DNA from: Clostridia bacterium
Lineage (GTDB): Bacteria > Bacillota > Clostridia > TANB77 > CAG-508
Direction: 5' to 3'
Assembly (NCBI GenBank): GCA_900759475.1
Contig: CAAEVK010000005.1
Coordinates: forward strand, 1-49,183
DNA length: 49,183 nt
Shown: piece after piece, positions 36,925-45,512 of the stretch
Numbering within the stretch: the stretch's first letter is position 1
How the letters are laid out: the number at the start of each line of letters is the position of its first letter
Made by a program: the position numbers and the translations under genes
Notes under the pieces: model-generated
Databases searched by the model: none
Told to the model about the DNA's origin: nothing
Seen by the model: the letters and a program-made list of their open reading frames with translations, nothing else

Positions 36925-38488
36925 CTACTTTATTTTCTTTCCATTATTATAATAAATGGTATTGTTTTCTATTTTAATTTCCTCGTATTTCTCTTTTCCT
37001 TCCAAAAGAGTAGTTGTTTTTCTGGTTGCTGCATTATATTGGTATATTCCTTTTCCGGGAAATAGCATAAATAATATTATTTTCATCTAACCAAGCAAAG
37101 TCACTAACTTTTGCTGGTAACTTTAATTCTGAATCCGGATATTCTCTATGAATAGAAATAAACTTTAAATTATCGCTTTGGCTTTTCATTTCTGTACGAA
37201 ATACATAAAAATTTTCTGTTTTATATTCTATTTTTAAGAGTTTTTCTAACAGCTGTCCCTCTTCCAGTTCTTCAATTGTATAAACATCTGTATATAGCAT
37301 TTCAATAAACTCTTCATCATAATAGTTCTGTTGTGTATCTACTCTTTCTTGTTCTGCCTTCCAAACTAAATCAGTTGTTAATTCTAAATCAGCATACTCT
37401 GGTATATTATCTTTTGTTATATCTTTTAATGTTATGTCTTTTGCTAATTGTCCACCAAAGTTTTGATAAAAAATAATTCTTCCGCCTATAGGAGTAAAAG
37501 AAAATTCTATTCCTTTTACTGTGTATCGAATAAATATATTTCCATTTTCTGTTGTGTATAAATCATAATCGTTCCAAATATCGGTTAATGTATTAAATAA
37601 GGTAAGTTGTTTCCTATTTGTCATAAATTCTTCTAGCATAGTAACAAACTGTTCGTTTTTATAATTATTTTCTATTCTATATACGGAAACTTCATTTTCC
37701 GAAAAAAATATATAACATTGTTGTCCTTTATACCCTATAATATTATTTTGAGAAAATGCTGGTGTCCCTAATGTTTGTTGTATTTTTTCTTGAGAAGTGT
37801 TTACCTTTAAACCATTAACAATTTCCTTTCCATATTTTTCTGTAAATACTATATTGTAAATAGTAGTAGCTGTTGTTTTTACTTTTATTCCTTCTTCAAA
37901 AAATATATCATATTCTTCAAATGTACTTTCTTTGGTTCCAAAATTTATTTTATTACTTTGCCAATTATTAGAAATTAATTCTTGCAATTCTTTAGAGTTA
38001 ATTTTAAGATTTACTGTGTTAATTTCTTTATAATTTTCCACATTTTGTTCATTCTCTTTTTTTTCATAGTAATTTCTATCTCCATTATAGTAAACTACTG
38101 TTATTGCCTCTTCTTCTTTATTACATAAAACTACAATATTTATATTTCTTTTTGTATCTATTAAACGATAATTTTCATACTTTAAGTTTTCTGAAACATA
38201 TGTATTTAAACTTGAAAAATATCCTTCATTTGATTCATTTTTTGTGTAGTAATCCCTATCAAAATTTACATAAATATCAAACTGAATGTTTTCCTCTTTT
38301 GAATTTTCCTTTTTTATTAATTTACATTGATAATGTTCTAATATTTCTTGTAAAGTTTTTAGTTCATATACTGGTACTTCTTCTTTTGGTGAAAAGTAGT
38401 ATATAGCTATAATCATCACTGTTATACTAACCAATACAATAAGAGATAAGAAACCTAGTCTTTTTTTATTCCATTTTCTTTTTCTCAT
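36925..38488 (-). CDS. Membrane-anchored protein with possible propeller repeats (one CGG +1 frameshift)
   Basis: 520 residues across CGG 37055-37057 (codon 478). N-terminal membrane helix (LGFLSLIVLVSITVMIIAIY), then a large extracytoplasmic region that is Asn- and Glu-rich, with repeating strands. The end reads VSDFAWLDENNIIYAIS-G-KGIYQYNAATRK and then TTLLEGKEKYEEIKIENN, which looks like beta-propeller blades; the shift adds 43 residues and a proper stop at 36925. No family recognised. It starts one base before the stop of VirB6-like gene E, so the genes are coupled. Confidence 0.7.
37055..37057 (-). other. CGG +1 recoding site in the propeller-like gene
   Basis: Codons TCC-CGG-A; the C skip gives Gly478 and 42 further in-frame codons. 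The triplet frame stops seven codons later. Confidence 0.85.
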
Positions 38489-39717
38489 TACTTACCTCCT
38501 CTTTTTAAGCTACCAAAACTATTTCTATTTACTTTAAATAATTTTTTAACCATTGTTTCTGCACGTGATAATGCACCAATTAATACAATAGCAAAAATAG
38601 GAGCTCTAAAAATAATTTCTTGTGTAGACCTCATAAAGATTAAAAAGAAAAGTAAATGGACTGGTTGAATAAAAATAGATACCATAATTTCTTTAAACCA
38701 TGTTTTATATGCCTGTGCTTGATTGTCTTTTGCTTTATCAATAGAATAAGTAATAGTAATTAATGGTGATATAGCTGTTAAAAATCCTATTACAAAAAAC
38801 CTTTTTACATACATAAAGAAAAATTTTAATTGGTAATATACTAAAACACAATATACCACCGCAAGTGCTAATCTTGTCCAACCACTATTAGTTCCAAATT
38901 CTGATAAAAAGCCAGGTACTCTTTCTACTTTTCCAGTTTCATCTTCTTTTATATAACCAAAAACAAGTTTTAATTCAATTTCATCTTTTTGTTCTCCTTC
39001 TACATTTGTTGCATCTGTTGTATTTTCAATACTTTCTGCGACAGAAGTTATTATTTTTACAAATTCATTAGATATATTAATAGCTATAATCAAAACATAT
39101 TGTATGACAAAAATTAATATAAAGCTTACCAACCAATTAATTAACATTTTTTTATATCTTGCTTTATCATTTGAAGTAGCAGAAATTGCCATTAATATTC
39201 CAATATAAATTAGGACTGCCAATAATGCCACAATTGCAAAATTTCTTAAAGCAAAAAACCATTTAGCTACATTTTCTTTTGTAATTCTATTAATATTTGA
39301 ATCACTTTCAGAAAAATCAAAAAAATTGATATCTAATAAATCATATTTACCAGAAAGTAAAGATTCTATCGTAAAATACACTAGTTTTTGCATTGGTACA
39401 TCTGGTTGAACCGCTATTGATAATAATGCATTAATACAACTCGGTATTGGTATAAAAATACCAGCTAGAATTGTAGCTATTAGGTTTTCCGATGTTTTAC
39501 CAGAAATATCTTTTGGGCTATCTTCTATATAAGTTGTAGTCCCCTCATTAATTTTATTAAACTGTTCTTCTCCCATATTAGGGTCTTCTGTAGAATCGCT
39601 TGAAACACTTGGTTGAATATAATTAGAAGGAGATGGTAAAGAAGACGCATTGCAACTAATATAGTTTGTAAATAATAAAACTGTTGTTATGATTGCTACT
39701 AATATCTTCTTTTTCAT
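38488..39717 (-). CDS. VirB6-like T4SS membrane protein E (short form)
   Basis: 409 residues, the smallest of the five copies. Signal peptide (ILVAIITTVLLFTNYISCNA), then the core WFFALRNFAIVALLAVLIYI, MAISATSNDKARYKKMLINW, and TYSIDKAKDNQAQAYKTWFK. It ends soon after the last membrane helix (KVNRNSFGSLKRGGK) without the long cytoplasmic tail of the others. It lies 26 bp downstream of virB4, so it may be the basic VirB6 unit of the apparatus. Confidence 0.8.
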   Translation of the reverse strand: MKKKILVAIITTVLLFTNYISCNASSLPSPSNYIQPSVSSDSTEDPNMGEEQFNKINEGTTTYIEDSPKDISGKTSENLIATILAGIFIPIPSCINALLSIAVQPDVPMQKLVYFTIESLLSGKYDLLDINFFDFSESDSNINRITKENVAKWFFALRNFAIVALLAVLIYIGILMAISATSNDKARYKKMLINWLVSFILIFVIQYVLIIAINISNEFVKIITSVAESIENTTDATNVEGEQKDEIELKLVFGYIKEDETGKVERVPGFLSEFGTNSGWTRLALAVVYCVLVYYQLKFFFMYVKRFFVIGFLTAISPLITITYSIDKAKDNQAQAYKTWFKEIMVSIFIQPVHLLFFLIFMRSTQEIIFRAPIFAIVLIGALSRAETMVKKLFKVNRNSFGSLKRGGK

Positions 39718-39743
39718 ACCTTCTCCTTCTTTTATTGTTATTT

Positions 39744-41718
39744 TTATAATGAACTATTTTCTTTGTTTGCTCTCATTTCTGCAATTTTATTTTGATTTGT
39801 TTCTACAAACTCAAATTCCTTTTTAGTTGGTCTAATTGAAATAATAGCGGTATCTTCTCCTACCTTTAGTAACCCTTCTCCTCTATTACAAGTTGTTAGG
39901 AAATAAGCTTCTCCTTCACTTAACTTAAATACTTCTTTTATATATTGTATTTCTGATTTGTCTTGTGCTAAAAATAGTTTTGTATCTGATGAAGTTAATA
40001 CTGCTTGCACCTCTGGTTTTTCATAAAAATCTTGGAATTTTTGAGACATAACAGCCAAAGATACATTCCTTTTTCTGGCACGTCTTGCCATTGTGTTTAA
40101 AAAGTCTACTGCTTCTGGATAAGGAAGTAACATCCAAGCTTCATCAATTAATACTCTCTTTTTTGATGCTTTTTTCTTATCTTCACTATTTTTCTTAACA
40201 TATTTTTCCCAAATCCAAGAAAGTAAAATTTGCTGTGCCAACGGTCTTGCAAATCTTTCTTCTAATTGAGATATATCCAAGTTAATAAAAGGAACATTGT
40301 CTAGTAATTCAAAGGTAGATTGTCCATCAAAATAAGCCATTTGTCCATCATATTCTCTAATATATTGTCTCATAACCTTACTTAAATAACTATAGTGAAA
40401 ACGATAGTCTTGGTTGTCATTAGTTTGAGCATTATTTAGTATTCTTCTATACCAAGATCCAATCGTTGGCATGTTCTTTTTTCTTCTTCCTAAATAATCA
40501 TTTCGAAGTTTTGTATCTGCATATAAACTTTCTACATTATTGGTAATTCCTATTGCTGCATATTCTTGTGCAACTGCCTCTGCAATAATTTGTTTTGTTA
40601 ACTCATTTACTTCTTCACTTCTTGTACTACCTCTTGCCATTGTTAACAAAGCTTGTGTTACGTCTTCTACTTTATTTTCTACATTTAATACTACTCTTTC
40701 TCTACTTGTAATTTCGTCTTTTACTACCTCTGGTTCAATGTCAAATAAATTAATAATTGTTTCTGAATTAGGGCTAATAGTTACATTAATTCCTCCGTAA
40801 TGCTTCTGCTACAACACCATATTCACCTTCAGCATCTAAAGCCAAGCTTTCAATTCCCATTAAAACAGAAGAACGAGCAGTTAATGTTTTTATGGTAACA
40901 CCTTTACCAGCACCAGATTTACCAAAAATAACCATATTATAGTTTGTTAATGTTGGGCTAAAATTATCAAATAAAACTGGTAAACCTGTTTGACGGTTAA
41001 AGCCTAATGGAATTCCCTGTTCATGTCCTACTTCTGAAGTAAAGAAAGGAAATACTGTTCCCATTGAACGTCTATCAAAAGTATGACTTTTATTTAATTT
41101 GTTATCACAAAATGGCATATTTGCTTTAAATGCTTCTTCTTGAGTTGCCCAAGCAGATTTTATTCCAATTAAAGTTTTAGACATTTCTGATGATAGCATT
41201 TCTGTATATTTATCTAATTCATCTAAGCTATAAGCAAACAATGTGCAAATAATACTAGAATTAAATAATTTATTAAAGCCTGCTGCTATTTCATCTCTTA
41301 ATTCTTCTGCTTCTGCTCTTTTTTGTGCTAGTATTCTCTCTCTGTTAATGTCTCCTCTATCAAAAGCAACCAATCTTTCAGACTCCAATTCGTTAATAGT
41401 TCTATTTAATTCTGTTTGTGATGAAGCTTCACTAATAGGATTAATAAAAACCGAAACATTAACATCTCCAAAAGTATACATTCCTCTAAGGAATTCTGGA
41501 AAAGTACACATTCTTGGTATTGTTGATACAATCATATTTCTAGCATACCTCGTTTTAGTAGATACAATTTCCATATAATTTGTATGACTAGCATCAATTC
41601 CAGCTGGTGCAATTAAATCTTTAATGTTTTTTACATTTCCTCTAATAATTTCCTCTTTGAAATTTTGAACTTCCTTTGTTGCATTTTTTTCAATTTTTTC
41701 TTTTTTATTTTTTTTCAT
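39744..41718 (-). CDS. virB4: VirB4-type T4SS ATPase (one CGG +1 frameshift)
   Basis: 657 residues across CGG 40795-40797 (codon 308). VirB4 ATPases power substrate transfer and pilus assembly. Walker A is GKSGAGKG (266-273), with EGEYGVVAEALG-GINVTISP over the shift. Walker B is RVLIDEAWMLLP (about 521-532), then VMSQKFQDFY and LFLAQDKSEIQYI. In triplet reading the ATPase loses everything after residue 309, including Walker B. The usual VirB4 N-terminal domain is largely absent and appears as the separate gene at 41791. Start ATG 41718. Confidence 0.92.
40795..40797 (-). other. CGG +1 recoding site in virB4
   Basis: Codons TTA-CGG-A; the C skip gives GGA-GGA (ALGGINVTISPNS), the normal VirB4 sequence after Walker A. 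Confidence 0.95.
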
Positions 41719-41790
41719 TTGGATTTTTCCTCCTTCAAAATCTGTATAGCAGATTTTTACTTTTCACTTTTTGGCAATAATAGTGTTTTT

Positions 41791-42916
41791 TTAAACTGCT
41801 TTTTTTGTTTTCTTTACTCTTTTCTTTACCTCTTTTACTGCTTCTTCGTATATTTCTGGATCTATATTATCTTTATACTCTTCTAATAATTCTAATGATT
41901 TTTCTTCTAGTAGTTTCATTTTTTCTTCTTCTGTTAAATCTGTAGATTTTTGTGCATCAATTAAAGTGTCTGTTACAATATCTATTGCATTTTCTTCTAT
42001 ATGTTTGTCTAGTTCTTCCTTCTTCTTTGCTAATATATCTTTTGAGGTAGAATACAAGGCATCATATTGAGAATCCAATGCTCTAGATAACTGTAATGTT
42101 TCTGAAGCATCTCTGTTATAGGCAACATACAATAGTTCTGCTAGTTCCTCTGAATCCAAAATTCTACCAGAAACATTTGAAGTTGCTAATAATCTAATAA
42201 TATTTTGACATCTTGTATATAACTCAGAAAAACAAATATTGCTAATTTCATCTTTTCCATAAGTATTGGTTGCACCAAATTCGGCAGCATAGTAAGACAC
42301 AATAATATATGTTTTTTGTTGTAAAACATTTTTGTTAGCACTTAGTCTAGCTACATAGTCTGTTATATCTGTTCCATATTCCAATATATTGTTTTTCCTT
42401 CTCTTCTCGAATTCTAGTTTACTTACTAGTTCTTCGTCTCCGCATAGCTTCTTTTATTTTAACGTCTAAATGCTCTATTTGTCTTTGAATTCCCTTAATT
42501 TTATTTTTATATTCTTCCAAAATGTCTCTTAAATTTAGACTTCTGGTTTGAATATATAATTGAATAGGAAACCTTAATGTATTTAATAATTGAATAAAAC
42601 CTTCTTCTACTCCAATTTTTTCTTGTTCTGAAAGCAAGTCGTAGTTTACACCTTGGCATTGTATGGCCATAACATATTGCTCCCCTTTTTTTCGAACAAC
42701 CATGCTATCTTTTATTTCATCAAACTCCATAAAACTATAAATATCTTCTCTTGGTATTCCATTAAAAGTATCTGTTGGTTTCTCTTCTTCCTTTTCTTCT
42801 TGTTCTTGTGCTTTTTGTTTAGCACGTAATACAAGAATAAAATAAATCCCCGCTAATATTATAATAACGAAAATTAGAATTACCATAATAATGGTTAAAA
42901 TATTAACAAGCTCCAT
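41791..42916 (-). CDS. VirB4 N-terminal-like (TraC-like) protein (one CGG +1 frameshift)
   Basis: 374 residues across CGG 42440-42442 (codon 159). One N-terminal membrane helix (about 5-31), a charged linker, a domain with SFMEFDEIKDSMVVRKKGEQ and YVMAIQCQGVNYDLLSEQEK (as in the N-terminal domain of VirB4/TraC), then a helical region with AMG-DEELVSKLEFEKRRKN and a C-terminal coiled coil. It lacks a P-loop. It sits between PrgI and the VirB4 ATPase, a split-VirB4 arrangement; the protein probably anchors the ATPase to the membrane. It overlaps the prgI-like gene by one base. Confidence 0.75.
42440..42442 (-). other. CGG +1 recoding site in the VirB4 N-terminal-like gene
   Basis: Codons ATG-CGG-A; the C skip gives Gly159 in KEAMGDEELVSKLE. 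The triplet frame ends six codons later. Confidence 0.9.
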
Positions 42917-43254
42917 TATTCCTTTTCCTCCTTTGTATACACATAAAGTTTTCTATTTTTCTTAAATTTTATATAATTTAATATAATTTGATCTAAAGAT
43001 TCCCCACCAATTTTTTTCGTAATAGGAATTCCTGCTATAATTGGAATTTTTACTGCCCCTATTACAAAACCAATTAGTGCAAATCCCCCTAATATTACCA
43101 AACCTACAGTATCTAATCCTACTATAGTAAAAAGCAGGTAAAACAATAATCCCACAAAAGCTCCAATTGCAGTTGTTATTAATGACTTAATCGAAAAAAT
43201 ATATAATAGTCTTGTTTCTCCTTTTACATTACGTGGTATATAATATGTACCCAT
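42916..43254 (-). CDS. PrgI-family (VirB3-like) T4SS membrane protein
   Basis: 112 residues with the PrgI pattern: a short N-terminal arm (TYYIPRNVKGETRLLYIFS), two close membrane helices (about 26-72), then KIPIIAGIPITKKIGGESLD and a basic tail with NYIKFKKNRKLYVY. The family precedes VirB4 in Gram-positive conjugation systems. Start ATG 43254, 20 bp beyond the pilin-like gene. Intact. Confidence 0.85.
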   Translation of the reverse strand: MGTYYIPRNVKGETRLLYIFSIKSLITTAIGAFVGLLFYLLFTIVGLDTVGLVILGGFALIGFVIGAVKIPIIAGIPITKKIGGESLDQIILNYIKFKKNRKLYVYTKEEKE

Positions 43255-43274
43255 TTAAATCCTCCTTTGTATTT

Positions 43275-43693
43275 TTATAAATTCATTCCGTTTAAGAAAG
43301 TTAATGTTAGACTCCAAATTCCCCAAGCACCTAGTATAACAATTCCTGCTACTACTAGTCCAACTAGCTTCGTTTTTAATTTTGCTGCCTCTTCTGGTGT
43401 TGCCATCATATATTGTATACCAATTACTAGAAGACCAACTAATACAATAACACCTCCTATGGTAGTTAGTATACTTCCTAATCCGACCAACTAGTCCACT
43501 CATAGAACCAGTATCAATATAACTTGCTCCTTCTTTTCCCTTATTTATAAATGCAGTTGCAGCTTGCCAGATACTATCCCAACTAAAATCTATATCGCCT
43601 CCGGGTAGCATAAGTGAAAGAACAGTTACAACTAATTTCTAAAGTTATTATTAGTAAAATTACAACTCTTATAAATCTTTTTTTTGCATTCAT
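43275..43693 (-). CDS. VirB2-like pilin 4 (two CGG +1 frameshifts)
   Basis: 138 residues when CGG at 43601-43603 (codon 31) and 43483-43485 (codon 70) are each skipped by one base. Start ATG 43693 after AGAGGTG gives a signal peptide (RFIRVVILLIITLEISCNCS) ending in FTYA. The first shift joins YAT to GGDIDFSWDSIWQAAT, the second joins SGLVG to GLGSILTTIGGVIVLVG. Two hydrophobic helices with MMATPEEAAKLK between them are typical of TrbC/VirB2-like pilins of this locus. A strong promoter lies directly upstream. It is the first gene of the main T4SS transcript. Confidence 0.85.
43483..43485 (-). other. Second CGG +1 recoding site in pilin 4
   Basis: Codons GGT-CGG-A; the C skip gives Gly70 in GLVGGLGSIL. 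The triplet frame leaves the two-helix pilin sequence. Confidence 0.92.
43601..43603 (-). other. First CGG +1 recoding site in pilin 4
   Basis: Codons ACC-CGG-A; the C skip gives Gly31 right after the predicted signal peptide. The triplet frame stops five codons later. Confidence 0.85.
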
Positions 43694-43738
43694 TTTCTTC
43701 ACCTCTCTAGCTTGGTAAAAACAATTATAGTTAATAAT

Positions 43739-43767
43739 ATTATACTGTTTTTTGTTGTTTTTTTCAA
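43739..43767 (-). promoter_or_regulatory. Sigma-A promoter of the main T4SS operon
   Basis: On the minus strand TTGAAA (43767-43762), 17-nt spacer, TATAAT (43744-43739), 46 bp before the ATG of pilin 4. It follows a terminator behind pilin 3, so the operon from pilin 4 to about 21777 has its own promoter. Confidence 0.75.
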
Positions 43768-43851
43768 CATTTTGTAGTAAAAAAAGTCCTTATGTTGATA
43801 ATGTAATATTTTTGTAACATATTTGTAATATAATTTGCTGTAAAATACATA

Positions 43852-43898
43852 AAAATTGCTAAATATAAAGTTTGTATACTTTACATTTAGCAATTTTG
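43852..43898 (-). terminator. Terminator behind pilin 3
   Basis: AAAATTGCTAAATATAAAGT and its near-exact complement form a 20-bp stem, followed by T-rich sequence on the minus strand. It lies 20 bp after the pilin 3 stop. The 224 bp between pilin 3 and pilin 4 contain only this terminator and the next promoter. Confidence 0.8.
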
Positions 43899-43917
43899 TT
43901 TTTATTAATTTATTTTT

Positions 43918-44268
43918 TTATTTTCCAAACCATTCCCCACTCACTTGTGCAATCAGCTGAAGTATTCCTGTTGCACCAAAAAAGATTGTAGCACCAATTA
44001 CATAGGGAATGAGTTTCTTTTTAATTTCCGCTCTATCTTCCACTGAAGATAGCACATATCGAATTCCCATAATAACACAAGCAATTGCTGCAATAAAAAC
44101 ACCGGCCATTTGTACTGTCCTAATAATAGGTCCAAGGATTCCAGCCAATCCTGAATCTACTCCTATATCAGGTTTAAAATCATTAGGATTAACTGTTGCT
44201 AAACATGGAGTTATTCCTATTAGTAAGATACTTATTACAATAATAGTTGCTAACAATATTTTATTCAT
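43918..44268 (-). CDS. VirB2-like pilin 3
   Basis: 116 residues: signal peptide (ILLATIIVISILLIGITPCL), then two helices around GIRYVLSSVEDRAEIKKKLI. The short hydrophilic loop RAEIKKKL matches the loops of pilins 1 and 2 (KADIKKS, RADVKKQL). These are TrbC/VirB2-type subunits that form the extracellular filament or channel. Intact, no CGG in frame. Start ATG 44268. Confidence 0.8.
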   Translation of the reverse strand: MNKILLATIIVISILLIGITPCLATVNPNDFKPDIGVDSGLAGILGPIIRTVQMAGVFIAAIACVIMGIRYVLSSVEDRAEIKKKLIPYVIGATIFFGATGILQLIAQVSGEWFGK

Positions 44269-44336
44269 ACTTATTGATAGATGCTATACCATTTGGTTTA
44301 CATCTTTCTCCTTTCTTCCATATGTATTGCATATTT

Positions 44337-44708
44337 TTATTGAAATAATTCCGTAGCAAAATTAGATAAAAGGTTTACAAAAAATACTGCTCCTAATATA
44401 AATGCTGACCCAATAAAAAATGGTAACAACTGCTTTTTTACATCAGCTCTTTCTTGTGGTGCTACAGTCATTAATTTCATTCCTGCAAACATTGCCATAA
44501 CTAGTGCAATAGCAACACCTACCACAGTTATAATTCCTAATGCGCTGTCACCAATTTGAGCAATATTACCATCAATAGGACCAGACTTATTAGTTTCGCC
44601 TATAATAGCACCCACATCCACTGCTTGCACATAAATTTGATTTATATTAATACCTATAATGATGAATAATAAAAGAATACTACAAATTATTTTTCTCATA
44701 GCTACCAC
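44337..44708 (-). CDS. VirB2-like pilin 2
   Basis: 123 residues with a signal peptide (IICSILLLFIIIGININQIY), a polar segment (IGETNKSGPIDGNIAQIG), then helix one (GIITVVGVAIALVMAMFAG), loop MTVAPQERADVKKQL and helix two. Same pattern as its neighbours. It follows pilin 1 after a stem-loop. Intact, without in-frame CGG. Confidence 0.8.
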   Translation of the reverse strand: MVAMRKIICSILLLFIIIGININQIYVQAVDVGAIIGETNKSGPIDGNIAQIGDSALGIITVVGVAIALVMAMFAGMKLMTVAPQERADVKKQLLPFFIGSAFILGAVFFVNLLSNFATELFQ

Positions 44709-44714
44709 CTTTTT

Positions 44715-44748
44715 AAAATAGCTACACAGAAATCTATGTAGCTATTTT
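44715..44748 (-). terminator. Stem-loop between pilin 1 and pilin 2 (partial terminator or mRNA stabiliser)
   Basis: 12-nt arms AAAATAGCTACA / TGTAGCTATTTT around a 10-nt loop. The T-run behind it on the minus strand is short, so read-through is likely. It could raise pilin 1 level over pilin 2 and 3. Confidence 0.6.
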
Positions 44749-44756
44749 TGTTTTAA

Positions 44757-45119
44757 CTAATCTAGTACACTATTTACTGTAGGCTTTCCTCCAGATTCTC
44801 CACCAAAATCTGTTACTAAATTTTTTACAAAACCTAAAATAAAAGTAGCTGCAAATAGTAATACTGCACCAACAACATAAATTGCTGCACTTTTCTTGAT
44901 GTCTGCTTTTTCTGAAGGCGCTGCTGATACATATTTAATTCCTAACATTACTAGCATTATAATAGCTACTGCTACTCCTATTACTTGAATAACTCCTATA
45001 ATAACATCTGCTATTTGAGATACTTGTTGCTCTGCTGTTGCCATTACTATGTTTGAGATTCCTACAATCATAAGAGCAATTAATAAGATAGTTATTATTT
45101 TTACTACATTTTTTTTCAT
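44757..45119 (-). CDS. VirB2-like pilin 1
   Basis: 120 residues: signal peptide (IITILLIALMIVGISNIVMA), helix one (IIGVIQVIGVAVAIIMLVML), loop KYVSAAPSEKADIKKSA and helix two (YVVGAVLLFAATFILGFV). It has its own near-consensus promoter and a strong ribosome site (AAAGGAGGA), and an attenuating stem-loop follows, the arrangement expected of the major pilin. Intact. Confidence 0.82.
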   Translation of the reverse strand: MKKNVVKIITILLIALMIVGISNIVMATAEQQVSQIADVIIGVIQVIGVAVAIIMLVMLGIKYVSAAPSEKADIKKSAAIYVVGAVLLFAATFILGFVKNLVTDFGGESGGKPTVNSVLD

Positions 45120-45155
45120 ACGAAAAATCCTCCTTTATTTTGTCCTGTTTCTTTT

Positions 45156-45184
45156 ATTATAGACTATGTCTCAAAAAAATGCAA
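45156..45184 (-). promoter_or_regulatory. Sigma-A promoter of the pilin 1-3 unit
   Basis: On the minus strand TTGCAT (45184-45179), 17-nt spacer, TATAAT (45161-45156), 37 bp before the pilin 1 start. The -35 box lies inside the terminator of the preceding gene. Confidence 0.7.
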
Positions 45185-45213
45185 CTTTTTTATCAAAAAA
45201 ATTGCATTTTTTT
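45173..45213 (-). terminator. Terminator behind the Spo0E-like gene
   Basis: AAAAAAATGCAA (45173-45184) and TTGCATTTTTTT (45202-45213) form a 12-bp stem with A/T runs. It separates the lgt unit from the pilin unit and overlaps the next promoter. Confidence 0.8.
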
Positions 45214-45222
45214 GCTTCTTTC

Positions 45223-45420
45223 TTACACAAAACTAAATATACTGTATGTTTTTTTCTTTTTCTTTTGTTTTTTTAAAGCTTGACTATAGTATTCTGCAAT
45301 TAAGTCATCTAATTTAATACTTATATCATATGTTATTTTGTAATCTTGTCCAGTTACAATGCTTTTGTTTAATTCTTCTCTTAATTTACAAATTTCTTCT
45401 TCTATCATATAGTGACTCAC
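45223..45420 (-). CDS. Spo0E-like sporulation phosphatase
   Basis: 65 residues. The C-terminal motif SIKLDDLIAEYY matches the Spo0E family signature (S-x-x-L-D-x-L-I-x-x-Y), and CKLREELNKSI forms the first helix. Such proteins remove phosphate from Spo0A and delay sporulation. The tail is basic (KKQKKKKKTYSIFSFV). The position between lgt and the T4SS locus gives no functional clue. Start ATG 45420. Confidence 0.7.
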   Translation of the reverse strand: MSHYMIEEEICKLREELNKSIVTGQDYKITYDISIKLDDLIAEYYSQALKKQKKKKKTYSIFSFV

Positions 45421-45512
45421 TCCTTTTTTCCACTTTTCTTCTGTATATTATAAAAATACCATATTTTTACAAATTAGTCAACCATTTTATTCCATTTTAA
45501 AGGAGTTTTTCT

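Noticed and set aside
43275..43611. Pilin 4 start at 43611 (MLPGGD)
   Set aside because: It lacks a signal peptide and ribosome site. The frame upstream through CGG 43601 gives both.
21777..45119. T4SS locus as part of the element in murA
   Set aside because: The attachment junctions at 10105 and 20397 enclose only the 10.3-kb element; the T4SS genes lie outside, beyond intact flanking genes.
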